Source: JAICKN01 sp036491415 (GTDB lineage: Bacteria; Acidobacteriota; Terriglobia; Terriglobales; Acidobacteriaceae). From it: DNA of 22,264 nucleotides. The first letter of the stretch is position 1. Every line of letters begins with the position of its first letter. Position numbers and translations under genes: made by a program. A model generated the notes under the pieces. The model had not been told where the DNA came from. It did no database searches and was given only the letters and a program-made list of their open reading frames with translations. The stretch lies in contig DASXCC010000249.1 in NCBI GenBank assembly GCA_036491415.1, forward strand, positions 1 to 22,264, written 5' to 3'. This document shows positions 15,171 through 22,264 of this stretch, in pieces.

Positions 15171-16006
15171 TTCTTCACATACTCTCGCGGATCGGGTAAC
15201 GGTTCCAAACCACGGCCACTGAAAATTTCCTGGAACTCATGCAATAGCGCATCATGAACCAGCACATTCGATGCGACCGTCTGACGGCTGTCGATATTAA
15301 ATGGCCCACCGCTGAAGTCAGTAACTTTTCCTCCAGCTTTCTGCACAATCAACACGCCCGCGGCGGTGTCCCACGAATTGAGATTGAACTCCCAAAACGC
15401 ATCAAAACGACCGCAGGCCACGTAACAAAGATCAAGGGCGGCCGAACCCGCACGGCGCACACCGTGGGTTCGCAAAGTAATCTGATGATAAAAGTGGATG
15501 TTCGGGTTTTTGTGGCGCTTGTGGCTGGGAAAGCCCGTTGCGATGATGGTTTCAGCCAGTATAGCCGCATTTGAAACATGGATTACTTCGCCGTTGAGTT
15601 GCGCGCCTGATCCTTTTGCCGCGGTAAACATCTCATTGCGAGTGGGATCATAGACGACTGCGGCAATTCTCTCGCCCTTGTGCTCAAGTCCCATTGAAAC
15701 GCAAAAGACCGGATAGCCATGGGCGAAGTTTGTGGTGCCATCGAGCGGATCCACGTACCAGCGATATTCGCTGCCTGTGTCCATCAGTCCATTCTCTTCT
15801 CCAAGAATGTCGTGGTGGGGCCATTTCTCCTGGATGCGCTTGCGTATCAGCGCCTCGGAGTTACGGTCGGCCTCGGTAACGAGATCGGCCTCACCCTTGT
15901 ACTCAATCTTTACGCGGCGATGAAAGTATCCCATTAGCAGCGCGCCAGCTTCGCGCGCAATCTCAACCATCGGAGGAACAAATTGCTGATAATTTTCGGA
16001 AGGCAT
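15167..16006 (-). CDS. suhB: Inositol monophosphatase family protein
   Basis: A 279-residue Mg-dependent phosphatase of the IMPase superfamily. The metal site is complete: E70 and E71 in LGEENG, D86 and D89 in DPLDGTTNF, and D213 in WDTAAG. It would remove phosphate from inositol 1-phosphate or related sugar phosphates, and SuhB homologues in other bacteria also take part in rRNA transcription complexes. The C-terminal tail (GRGLEPLPDPREYVKK) is longer than usual but common in this phylum. No Shine-Dalgarno sequence is visible before the ATG at 16006. The stop overlaps the start of the DUF1684 gene (ATGA). Confidence 0.9.
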   Translation of the reverse strand: MPSENYQQFVPPMVEIAREAGALLMGYFHRRVKIEYKGEADLVTEADRNSEALIRKRIQEKWPHHDILGEENGLMDTGSEYRWYVDPLDGTTNFAHGYPVFCVSMGLEHKGERIAAVVYDPTRNEMFTAAKGSGAQLNGEVIHVSNAAILAETIIATGFPSHKRHKNPNIHFYHQITLRTHGVRRAGSAALDLCYVACGRFDAFWEFNLNSWDTAAGVLIVQKAGGKVTDFSGGPFNIDSRQTVASNVLVHDALLHEFQEIFSGRGLEPLPDPREYVKK

Positions 16007-16083
16007 GATTTGAAATGAGTCTTAAGCCTAGCGGAAGTGGTTGTATTTGGAAAGTGCGGGAGTCACTGGAGGATCAAAAGAAT

Positions 16084-16111
16084 GATAGGGACTTCGTCAA
16101 AACGAACTATC
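16084..16111 (-). terminator. Weak hairpin downstream of the hfq-like gene
   Basis: On the minus strand GATAG-TTCGT, a TTTG loop, ACGAA, a four-base bulge and CTATC fold into a 10-bp imperfect stem, followed by ATTCTTTT. It sits 40 nt after the hfq-like stop, in the 144-nt gap before suhB. The bulge and the broken T-run make it doubtful. Confidence 0.3.
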
Positions 16112-16150
16112 AACTGGTTACTCGTCTGATCGTGCTCGCTCGCCCAATCG

Positions 16151-16408
16151 TTACTCTTCGGCGATGTACACGATGTCATGTTTGAAGATGAATAGATTCG
16201 GCTTAGTGTCCCGCGTCAGTCGAAGCATGTGCTTGTCGTAATACTCGACCCATCCCTCGACAACTTCTCCGCCTTGCAATTTGATCTTTACCTGCTTCTG
16301 TTTTTCCCCAAGTGATTTTAGATAAATCGCTTCTTGAAAAGTCTCGTCTTGCGGAGCCGACTTCGGCTTTTGCGAACTACTCGAGTTATCGCGTCGCTGG
16401 AATGGCAT
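16151..16408 (-). CDS. hfq: Hfq-like Sm-fold RNA chaperone
   Basis: An 85-residue protein with a polar, disordered-looking N-terminus (residues 1-22, rich in S, K, P, Q) and a single Sm domain. The Sm1 part reads QVKIKLQGGEVVEGWVEYYDKHMLRL, and Sm2 reads NLFIFKHDIVYI. It aligns with E. coli Hfq without gaps over most of its length and keeps the KH pair (K76, H77) that matches K56/H57 of YKHA, in the form FKHDI. Hfq acts as a hexamer that pairs small RNAs with mRNAs. The usual Hfq polar tail is C-terminal, whereas here the tail is N-terminal and the protein stops right after the fold. I chose the ATG at 16408; a TTG at 16429 would add seven residues without a better ribosome site. Confidence 0.7.
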   Translation of the reverse strand: MPFQRRDNSSSSQKPKSAPQDETFQEAIYLKSLGEKQKQVKIKLQGGEVVEGWVEYYDKHMLRLTRDTKPNLFIFKHDIVYIAEE

Positions 16409-16440
16409 CGGGTTATTGTATTCCCACAAACTTTAAAAGC

Positions 16441-16478
16441 AGAAATAAAAAAGGCCACCGGCAAATTGCCGATGGCCT
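16441..16478 (-). terminator. Intrinsic terminator of the first TonB-dependent receptor gene
   Basis: On the minus strand AGGCCATCGGCAA and TTGCCGGTGGCCT (within 16478-16452) form a long GC-rich stem with one G-U pair, followed directly by TTTTTTATTTC (16451-16441). It starts 20 nt after the receptor stop at 16499. This is a textbook Rho-independent terminator and separates the receptor from the hfq-like gene. Confidence 0.88.
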
Positions 16479-16498
16479 GTAAGACAGAACTTGAAAGT

Positions 16499-19400
16499 TT
16501 AAAAATCTACCTTCAAGCCCCATTCAATTTGCCGTGCGCTCCCCAGAGAATAGACGCCAGTACCATTTCCTACACGGAACGACTGCAAACCAACATTATC
16601 TGTTCCGTTAATGGCCCCAGCGCTTCCCGTAAGCAAGCCGTTCATGATGTTCGGCGGCAGGTTGTAATTTGCAAAATTGAAGACGTTGAACATAGCAATA
16701 CTTGGTTCGATCGTGAAGCGTTCTTTGATCTTGTATCGCCAGCCTAAGTTAAAGTCGACGTCTTTCAACCAGTTGAAGTTGACTTCGTTGCCGGGTGCTG
16801 TTGGAACAGAAGCTGCCACACCACCCAAAGCCTGCAATTGCGCTTGAGTAAACAAGCCGTTACTGATCAGCACCTGACCGGCAGGAGTTGGCTGTCCTGC
16901 CACAGTCGCGTTGTAGTTGTTGATCGTTTTATTGATGTTCGAGGCATTGATTCCGCGATCAAAGTTGCCCAATTTCGTTCCCGGAATTGGATCGCCTGTA
17001 GTTCCGTCACCCGTGAAATCCGTGTAGAAGATTTCGCCAGGGTTACCTGTTAGCGGAACATCCAGCGGAGCTGACAATGGGCTATAGAAGTGACCAATCA
17101 ACCCAAGGCGGAAGCCACCAGGCAAGTCGCCATAACCACCAAACGACAACTGGTGAGTTCTATCCAACAATGCAGGACCAAAATATTTGTTTACATTGTT
17201 GTTGTCGAGCGTACCAATCACAAAGTCCTGATCGGAATCGGCAACTGTTCCGGTTGCTTGCGTTCCACCTGAGCTCTCGAACCGAGACAAGCTATACGAA
17301 ACTTGCAGATTCAGGGTTTTCAGGCCTTTCATCGGATTGGCAACGTTTTGCGTCAACTTCAACTGCAAACCGTTATAGAGGGAACGACCGACCGGCTCCA
17401 TGAAAACTCCGGCTCCCTGATTGCCATTGATACCACCGAAAGCGCAAGGACGACCCAAAGGATTGCCGCTGGGATCAAATGCATTGGTGGCACATGCACC
17501 ACCAAAATCACCCGACGATGTGAGTCCGAAACCAGCAAAATCGGCCATCGTTGCCCCAGGAGCTCCGGTTGGATGCAAGTTTGCGCAATTTGCAATGGCA
17601 GCATTAATGGAACCTGCACCGCAAGCGGTTAAGGTCGCAGCAATCGCTTGTTGCGCGGCTGTCATATTGAACAATGAAGCATCGCCGACATGGTTAGTAT
17701 CGACACCCAACAAACTATGGGTGCCAACGTTGCGTAGATAATCGGCGCTGAAAATCATACCGTGACGAATTTCATGCTGAATGCCAAAATTCATTTGCAG
17801 GCCACGCGGACTCTGATAGTTCGGAGCAAAAAGCCCAATTGGAATGCTTACTCCAGCGCCAAGAATGTCCCCAATGTAATTTGGATTATGCGCGGACAAA
17901 TCTACCGGCGTCGCGGCTTGATATTGTTGCGAGAATGCAATTAGTTGAGGAAGCACACTGCCAGCGGCCACGTTTCCGCATGCACCCGCCGGCATACTCA
18001 GAGTTCCACCAGGAACAAGCACTGGATTGACCGAACCATTGAGGCAAGCGAATGGAGTCTGGTTAAACGCTCCATTCTCTAAACGCAGCGGACGATCAAA
18101 GAGCACATTGTTGAAGATAACGTTCTCATAGAACAAGCCGATTCCAGCACGAACCACAGTTTTCCCGGATTTTGTGGGATCCCAAGCAATACCCAACTGA
18201 GGAGCAAAATTATCGTTGGGCTGCTTTACAGGATCACCCATTCCTGGAAACGCTGCATTCACTTCTGGAATTGCCGCGAGATCGCTGTCGGTTCTGCCGG
18301 TATCACGATCCCAGCGCAATCCATAAGTGACCGTGAAATTTGGTATCACTTTCCAACTGTCACCGATGTAAAGACCTACACGGTTGTCAGGTCCGAGGCC
18401 GCCGGCTGGAAACCCAAAAGCCGGTTTTTCAGTATTGAAACCTAGACCATTTCCCACCCGGAAATTTTGTACGGGATAGTTCAGAGGATTTGTATCCCCA
18501 CCAGGGAACGGTCCCAGATCCGCAAAATTCCGGTTAGCAGTTGTTTCTGTCCAGGTAACACGGGGCGCTATACCAAAGAAGTCCGCAAATCCACCACCTT
18601 GAATATGGTTGAAAGAAACGCCATATCGCAGAATGTGGCTATGCACCGCTTTGCTGCCATCGTACTTGAATTCGCGATTTGCCTGCGGGGTGCTCTGAGG
18701 AGCGTCCGGACTCGGGCCAACCACGAACGGGAATGATTCCAATGTCACTCCCGCATTGGCGAATGGCAGCGAGCTTCCTAATACGGCATCCGCAATTTGG
18801 TTTTGAAACTTCAAATACGAGAAACGAATTGAGTGAGTAAATGAACCAGTATTGAAATCCGCGCCAACCACGTGGTTCCGCGAGATATCCTTGTTGTCGA
18901 ATACTGCAAAACCTAATCCAAAATCAGAAGGCAGAGAATTTTGGAAGTAAGAAAAGCGATAAAACAGGTGGGCGCCGTGAAATTGGTAGTCCAATTTCCC
19001 AATCAAATCTGTCTCACGGAAAGCTTGATTAAAACCACCACTCAGGGTATCGAACGGGGCTGCAAAACTTACAGGGGCTAACGAGTCCTGTTTCGTACGC
19101 TCGCCATCCGCGAAGAAGAAGAGCTTGTTCTTAATAATCGGCCCGCCGACATCCCCGCCGAATTGGCTGCGCTGAAATGGTTCATCACCGCCAATCGTAT
19201 CGGCGTTCATGGAGTGATCACGGAACAACCCGAATGCACCACCATGCACATCGTTAGTGCCGGATTTTGTGCTCACGTTAATGGCGCCAGACGAAGTTAA
19301 ATCGTTGGAAAGATCTAACGTAGATTGACCCAGCTGAAATTCATCAATGGCGCTTGCAGGGATGTCCTGGGTTGTTGTGCCTACCGTCTCGTCGCTGATG

Positions 19401-20029
19401 TCAACACCATCCACATTGATGCGTGCTGTACGGCCAAATCGGCCACCGAAAGAGATTGAGGAATATCCAGACTTGGTAGGATCAAAGTTCTGACCATCCT
19501 GAATTTGTACGCCCGGTTCCAACTGAGCAAGATCGAGGAAGTTGCGACCGTTCACAGGCAGATTCTCGATTTGAGCCGCGTTCAATACGCCTTGAACTTC
19601 AGCCTGCTCGGTGTTTACGGCAACTTGTGATCCCTGTACTTCTACGACTTCACTTTCCTGTCCCACCTGGAGAGCAACATTCGCGGTTGCTGTGTTACCA
19701 ACAAGTACCACTAAAGTCTGTTCGACAGCGCGGAAGCCTTTTTGCGAAACTTTCACGCGATAATTTCCCGGAGGCAGCGCGCCTGAGTTATATGCGCCTG
19801 CGCCATTGGAAGTGAGTTCTATCTTTTGGCCTGTCTGGGTATTTGTAATTTCGACTTGCGCACTGAAAACGATCGCGCCGGATGGATCAGTTACAGTGCC
19901 GACAATACTTCCGGTACTAATTGTGGTTTGCGCGAACCCGGCAATTGTCCATAGAAATAGAACACATCCCACAGCAAAAAAACTTGTCGTTTTAATGCGC
20001 GAGAGGCGGGAGATAAGATTTTGAAACAT
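16499..20029 (-). CDS. TonB-dependent receptor with carboxypeptidase-regulatory-like domain
   Basis: A 1176-residue outer-membrane receptor of the Oar-like acidobacterial type. A signal peptide covers residues 1-33 (FFAVGCVLFLWTIAGFAQ). Residues about 36-120 form a CarboxypepD_reg beta-sandwich (GSIVGTVTDPSGAIVFSAQV, then GALPPGNYRVKVSQKGF). The plug follows, with LPVNGRNFLDLAQLEPGV and RINVDGVDISDE. The rest is the 22-strand barrel, ending in the phenylalanine of GLKVDF, as needed for assembly by the BAM machinery. The substrate is unknown; related proteins are thought to take up large plant or microbial polymers or siderophores. The start at 20029 is preceded by GGAAGG and is followed at once by the signal peptide; the frame upstream to 20149 is non-coding in character. 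An intrinsic terminator follows the stop. A second receptor gene ends about 500 nt upstream. Confidence 0.93.
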   Translation of the reverse strand: MFQNLISRLSRIKTTSFFAVGCVLFLWTIAGFAQTTISTGSIVGTVTDPSGAIVFSAQVEITNTQTGQKIELTSNGAGAYNSGALPPGNYRVKVSQKGFRAVEQTLVVLVGNTATANVALQVGQESEVVEVQGSQVAVNTEQAEVQGVLNAAQIENLPVNGRNFLDLAQLEPGVQIQDGQNFDPTKSGYSSISFGGRFGRTARINVDGVDISDETVGTTTQDIPASAIDEFQLGQSTLDLSNDLTSSGAINVSTKSGTNDVHGGAFGLFRDHSMNADTIGGDEPFQRSQFGGDVGGPIIKNKLFFFADGERTKQDSLAPVSFAAPFDTLSGGFNQAFRETDLIGKLDYQFHGAHLFYRFSYFQNSLPSDFGLGFAVFDNKDISRNHVVGADFNTGSFTHSIRFSYLKFQNQIADAVLGSSLPFANAGVTLESFPFVVGPSPDAPQSTPQANREFKYDGSKAVHSHILRYGVSFNHIQGGGFADFFGIAPRVTWTETTANRNFADLGPFPGGDTNPLNYPVQNFRVGNGLGFNTEKPAFGFPAGGLGPDNRVGLYIGDSWKVIPNFTVTYGLRWDRDTGRTDSDLAAIPEVNAAFPGMGDPVKQPNDNFAPQLGIAWDPTKSGKTVVRAGIGLFYENVIFNNVLFDRPLRLENGAFNQTPFACLNGSVNPVLVPGGTLSMPAGACGNVAAGSVLPQLIAFSQQYQAATPVDLSAHNPNYIGDILGAGVSIPIGLFAPNYQSPRGLQMNFGIQHEIRHGMIFSADYLRNVGTHSLLGVDTNHVGDASLFNMTAAQQAIAATLTACGAGSINAAIANCANLHPTGAPGATMADFAGFGLTSSGDFGGACATNAFDPSGNPLGRPCAFGGINGNQGAGVFMEPVGRSLYNGLQLKLTQNVANPMKGLKTLNLQVSYSLSRFESSGGTQATGTVADSDQDFVIGTLDNNNVNKYFGPALLDRTHQLSFGGYGDLPGGFRLGLIGHFYSPLSAPLDVPLTGNPGEIFYTDFTGDGTTGDPIPGTKLGNFDRGINASNINKTINNYNATVAGQPTPAGQVLISNGLFTQAQLQALGGVAASVPTAPGNEVNFNWLKDVDFNLGWRYKIKERFTIEPSIAMFNVFNFANYNLPPNIMNGLLTGSAGAINGTDNVGLQSFRVGNGTGVYSLGSARQIEWGLKVDF

Positions 20030-20460
20030 TGGTACACCTTCCTTTTCGGATCTGGGAGCTGAAAACCTTGAGGAAATAAGCTTGGAAACAAAAAGTTCCT
20101 GACCAAAAGATAGGGATCGATATTGCGATTTTGATTTCAATTCGCGCAATGAAGTAAGGTTATTTACCTACCCGAACCTGCCAGTACAAGAACGGCTTTT
20201 TCGTATATGTACTGCTGCGTATGCAATCGATCGACCAACATCTTGTTTTTTGTGAAGAAAGGCGGAAGGGGTTTTTATTTCAAGGAGTAGGAAGAAAAGT
20301 AAAAAAAATCAAAACACAACATAACATCCAATATTACATAACCTTACAACCTACAAATATTATTTGTCATATAAGCACACTTATAGATCTACGTATATTT
20401 GTACTTATTTTGATTCGGTTCCTACATAACGGCTTTACGACTAAATCGTCCGTGGTTTGT
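20030..20460. other. AT-rich non-coding region upstream of the first receptor gene
   Basis: No believable gene is seen in this stretch between the two receptor genes. Its middle (about 20290-20420) is strikingly AT-rich compared with the flanks and includes the near-perfect inverted repeat ACAAATA-T-TATTTGT at 20353-20367, a possible operator. It should hold the promoter of the 16499-20029 receptor gene, but I found no convincing -35/-10 pair. An 81-codon plus-strand frame at 20221-20466 looks like chance. Confidence 0.5.
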
Positions 20461-20498
20461 CTTTAAAAATGTGTGGGCTGATTTTCTCAGCCCACACA
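20461..20498 (-). terminator. Intrinsic terminator of the second receptor gene
   Basis: On the minus strand TGTGTGGGCTGA and TCAGCCCACACA (20498-20470) form a perfect 12-bp stem with a GAAAA loop, followed by TTTTTAAAG. It stands 31 nt after the receptor stop at 20530 and is a classic Rho-independent terminator. Confidence 0.92.
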
Positions 20499-20529
20499 TA
20501 ACACGATCATAAAACTCAAACCACAATCG

Positions 20530-22264
20530 TTAGAACGTGAACTTCGCTCCTAAACGAATTCCCCGCGCTAGTTGATAGTAAATCGGTGTTTTGTACGCGC
20601 TATTGACAGCTGCACTTACACCACGATCTTTAAAGTTATTGAGTTGGGCCTGCACGTCATACGGTCTTTCTGCTGCACCATAAAACGGCAGGTTATCGCC
20701 GATGTAGCATTGCGTTACGAACGAGCACGACGCATTGGTATTCAATGCGATGTATTGGTTCGTCACATCTAACGATGTGAGATCGGCATTGTAGGCAGTG
20801 ACGGCACGCTGATTTAAGAGGTTCGTCGCATTCGCTTCGAAACTAAGAGATTTAGTTTCGCTGATCTTATAGTTCTGGCGAATGCTGAAATCGGTTTGCG
20901 TGTACCACGGTGTACGGAAGGTATGCGGTGCGCTTAGTGCGATCGCACCGGTTGTTGGATCCTGCGTGGCATCGACAAACTGACCGCGGTCCCAAGCCTG
21001 CACGGCCCAGGCGCCATTTCCGGCACCCACGTCTAAGAAGCTGGTGACCGGAGAGCCACTATAGAGATACTGGAAAAGACCGAGATCAGTGGTGAAGTGC
21101 TTCAACCAGCTAAGCTCATAGTATCCATATCCCTTGAGTGTGCTTGGACGATCGGTCGGAAGAAGTCCGCTCGATGAACCGCCGAATGAGTTGTATGAGA
21201 AGTACGGCTCGTCAAAGGCGCGGCTGTTGTTCGGTGAGCTGCGTCCACCGAGCTGGCCATCGGAAATGTCTGAGCTGGTTAGGCCCGTATAATTTCCGCG
21301 CAACCGGCTGTATGTGTACGAGAACAATCCATACCAGTGTTGGCTGACGTTTTTGGTTACGCGTACTTCAACGCCGTCATAGCTTCTTGCAGCAGGAAAG
21401 ATACCGTTCTCAGGACACTGACCGCCACTAATCGATCCTGAGCCGCAATCTGGTGGCTGACCTGGGTAAAGGAAGTTGTAGAAATTGCTGAAGCTGGATT
21501 CCGATCCTTTTCCAGGATTGCCAATGACGAAGGTTTCATTTCCGTTGTTGATGAGTGATGAATCTTCGATTGCGTTGTCCAGTCGGCGACGGTCCCAACG
21601 AACTTCAAGCGCCGTGCTCTTGTTCAACTGGTAGTCCATTCCAAAAACAGTTTCGTGCTGGCTGAAAGGATTCAAGCCAGGAGTTACGCCTGTTGACGTC
21701 AAGTTGCACGTCGAGCAGGTTGTCGGGAATGTACGGTTGTTGATGTTTTCGATGAAGGTCAACCCAGCCGGCGTAGCACCACCCGCGAAAGTTGCAGGAG
21801 TGGATGAATCCGTCGGAGAAGAATCAATGCAATAACGGCCAGCGCTATTAATTGCTGGCACAATCGTGCTCAGGTCAGAAGTATCGAGCGCATATTCGCA
21901 ATTGTTCCAGTACTGACCACCGAATGAACTGATCGCTACGTTCAATTTCATCTGATCGAAGAATTTGCCATAGCTGCCGAACACTTTCATCTTTCCATTC
22001 CCAAATACATCCCATGCAGCGCCGATTCGAGGGGCAACTTTCTGTCCCCAACCGAAATCGATCGGATTACTGGAGAGACCGGCCGAACTGCTCGCAGGCA
22101 GATATTCTTTTTCGACACGAACACCAAGATCAAGCGTTAAACCACGCCCAATTTGCCAGGCATCCTGCACGAAGAAGCTGTGGTTGAAACTCGTGACGTT
22201 GCCGCCGGTGCCAAAGTCGTAAACGTCGATCGTCCCATACAGACCCGCGCAATCCGTAATATCG
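20530..22264 (-). CDS. TonB-dependent receptor, C-terminal part (5' end outside window)
   Basis: The frame stays open to the right edge: the 31 codons between 22171 and the edge encode a run containing TGGNVTSFNHSFFVQDAW, which continues directly into WQIGRGLTLDLGVRVEKEY, a typical barrel strand. The methionine-like GTG at 22170 is therefore internal, not a start. The visible 577 residues are the second half of a beta-barrel with alternating strands and long outer loops, several with cysteine pairs (TTCSTC, PPDCGSGSISGGQC, ASCSFVTQC). It ends RGIRLGAKFTF with a terminal phenylalanine for outer-membrane insertion. The barrel style matches that of the neighbouring receptor, but loop sequences differ, so the two are paralogues rather than a recent duplicate. 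Substrate unknown. Confidence 0.92.
   Translation of the reverse strand, partial: DITDCAGLYGTIDVYDFGTGGNVTSFNHSFFVQDAWQIGRGLTLDLGVRVEKEYLPASSSAGLSSNPIDFGWGQKVAPRIGAAWDVFGNGKMKVFGSYGKFFDQMKLNVAISSFGGQYWNNCEYALDTSDLSTIVPAINSAGRYCIDSSPTDSSTPATFAGGATPAGLTFIENINNRTFPTTCSTCNLTSTGVTPGLNPFSQHETVFGMDYQLNKSTALEVRWDRRRLDNAIEDSSLINNGNETFVIGNPGKGSESSFSNFYNFLYPGQPPDCGSGSISGGQCPENGIFPAARSYDGVEVRVTKNVSQHWYGLFSYTYSRLRGNYTGLTSSDISDGQLGGRSSPNNSRAFDEPYFSYNSFGGSSSGLLPTDRPSTLKGYGYYELSWLKHFTTDLGLFQYLYSGSPVTSFLDVGAGNGAWAVQAWDRGQFVDATQDPTTGAIALSAPHTFRTPWYTQTDFSIRQNYKISETKSLSFEANATNLLNQRAVTAYNADLTSLDVTNQYIALNTNASCSFVTQCYIGDNLPFYGAAERPYDVQAQLNNFKDRGVSAAVNSAYKTPIYYQLARGIRLGAKFTF

Noticed and set aside
16117..16155. Two copies of GTTACTC 32 nt apart near the hfq-like stop
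   Set aside because: A 7-mer pair at this distance is expected by chance, and one copy is partly coding.
20030..20149. Longer N-terminus for the first receptor
   Set aside because: The extra 40 residues would precede a complete signal peptide, and a GGAAGG ribosome site supports the start at 20029.
20221..20466. 81-codon plus-strand frame in the AT-rich gap between receptors
   Set aside because: It starts without a ribosome site, runs into the receptor terminator hairpin, and its composition just reflects AT-rich DNA.
1..22264. CRISPR array, tRNA, rRNA, insertion sequence or phage module
   Set aside because: Reading both strands I saw no regularly spaced repeats, no tRNA-like cloverleaf, no transposase motifs and no paired terminal repeats.

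Overview
The window looks like a chromosomal stretch of an Acidobacteriota bacterium, probably of the Terriglobia type. The main evidence is two very large TonB-dependent receptors, one with an N-terminal carboxypeptidase-regulatory-like domain before the plug. Supporting evidence is a PIG-L deacetylase with a long C-terminal part, a DUF1684 lipoprotein-like protein, a secreted DinB protein and a short Hfq-like Sm protein with a polar tail. Taxonomy is inferred from protein style; no rRNA or tRNA gene is present. I see no mobile element, phage gene or CRISPR array.

Layout. (1) Positions 1-4692, plus strand: C-terminal part of a PIG-L deacetylase, an APC permease, an MFS exporter and a secreted DinB protein, closely spaced and ended by a hairpin. 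(2) 4877-5041: a small plus-strand gene whose stop codon overlaps that of thrB. (3) 5038-8752, minus strand: a divergent SDR oxidoreductase broken by a one-base frameshift, then a cupin with a lysine-rich tail, then thrC and thrB. (4) 8869-11219, plus strand: a trans-sulfuration PLP enzyme followed 5 nt later by a Gfo/Idh/MocA oxidoreductase with a TTG start. (5) 11245-11946 minus aqpZ, divergent from 12137-13756 plus asmA-like. (6) 13849-16408, minus strand: a hfq-like gene, suhB, a DUF1684 gene and a 7Fe ferredoxin. (7) 16499-22264, minus strand: two TonB-dependent receptors separated by about 500 nt of AT-rich non-coding DNA, each followed by a strong intrinsic terminator.

How the genes fit together. 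thrC and thrB carry homoserine to threonine through O-phosphohomoserine. The trans-sulfuration enzyme 1.5 kb away may work on the competing homoserine-to-methionine branch or in cysteine metabolism. The receptors, AsmA-like protein, aquaporin and secreted DinB and DUF1684 proteins belong to the Gram-negative envelope.

Most of the window is ordinary accessory and housekeeping content, and I do not see a clear new multi-gene system. The points most worth checking are the frameshifted SDR with altered catalytic residues and a nearly leaderless promoter, the histone-like tail on the cupin, the small gene sharing a CTAG with thrB, and the substituted selectivity-filter position in AqpZ.
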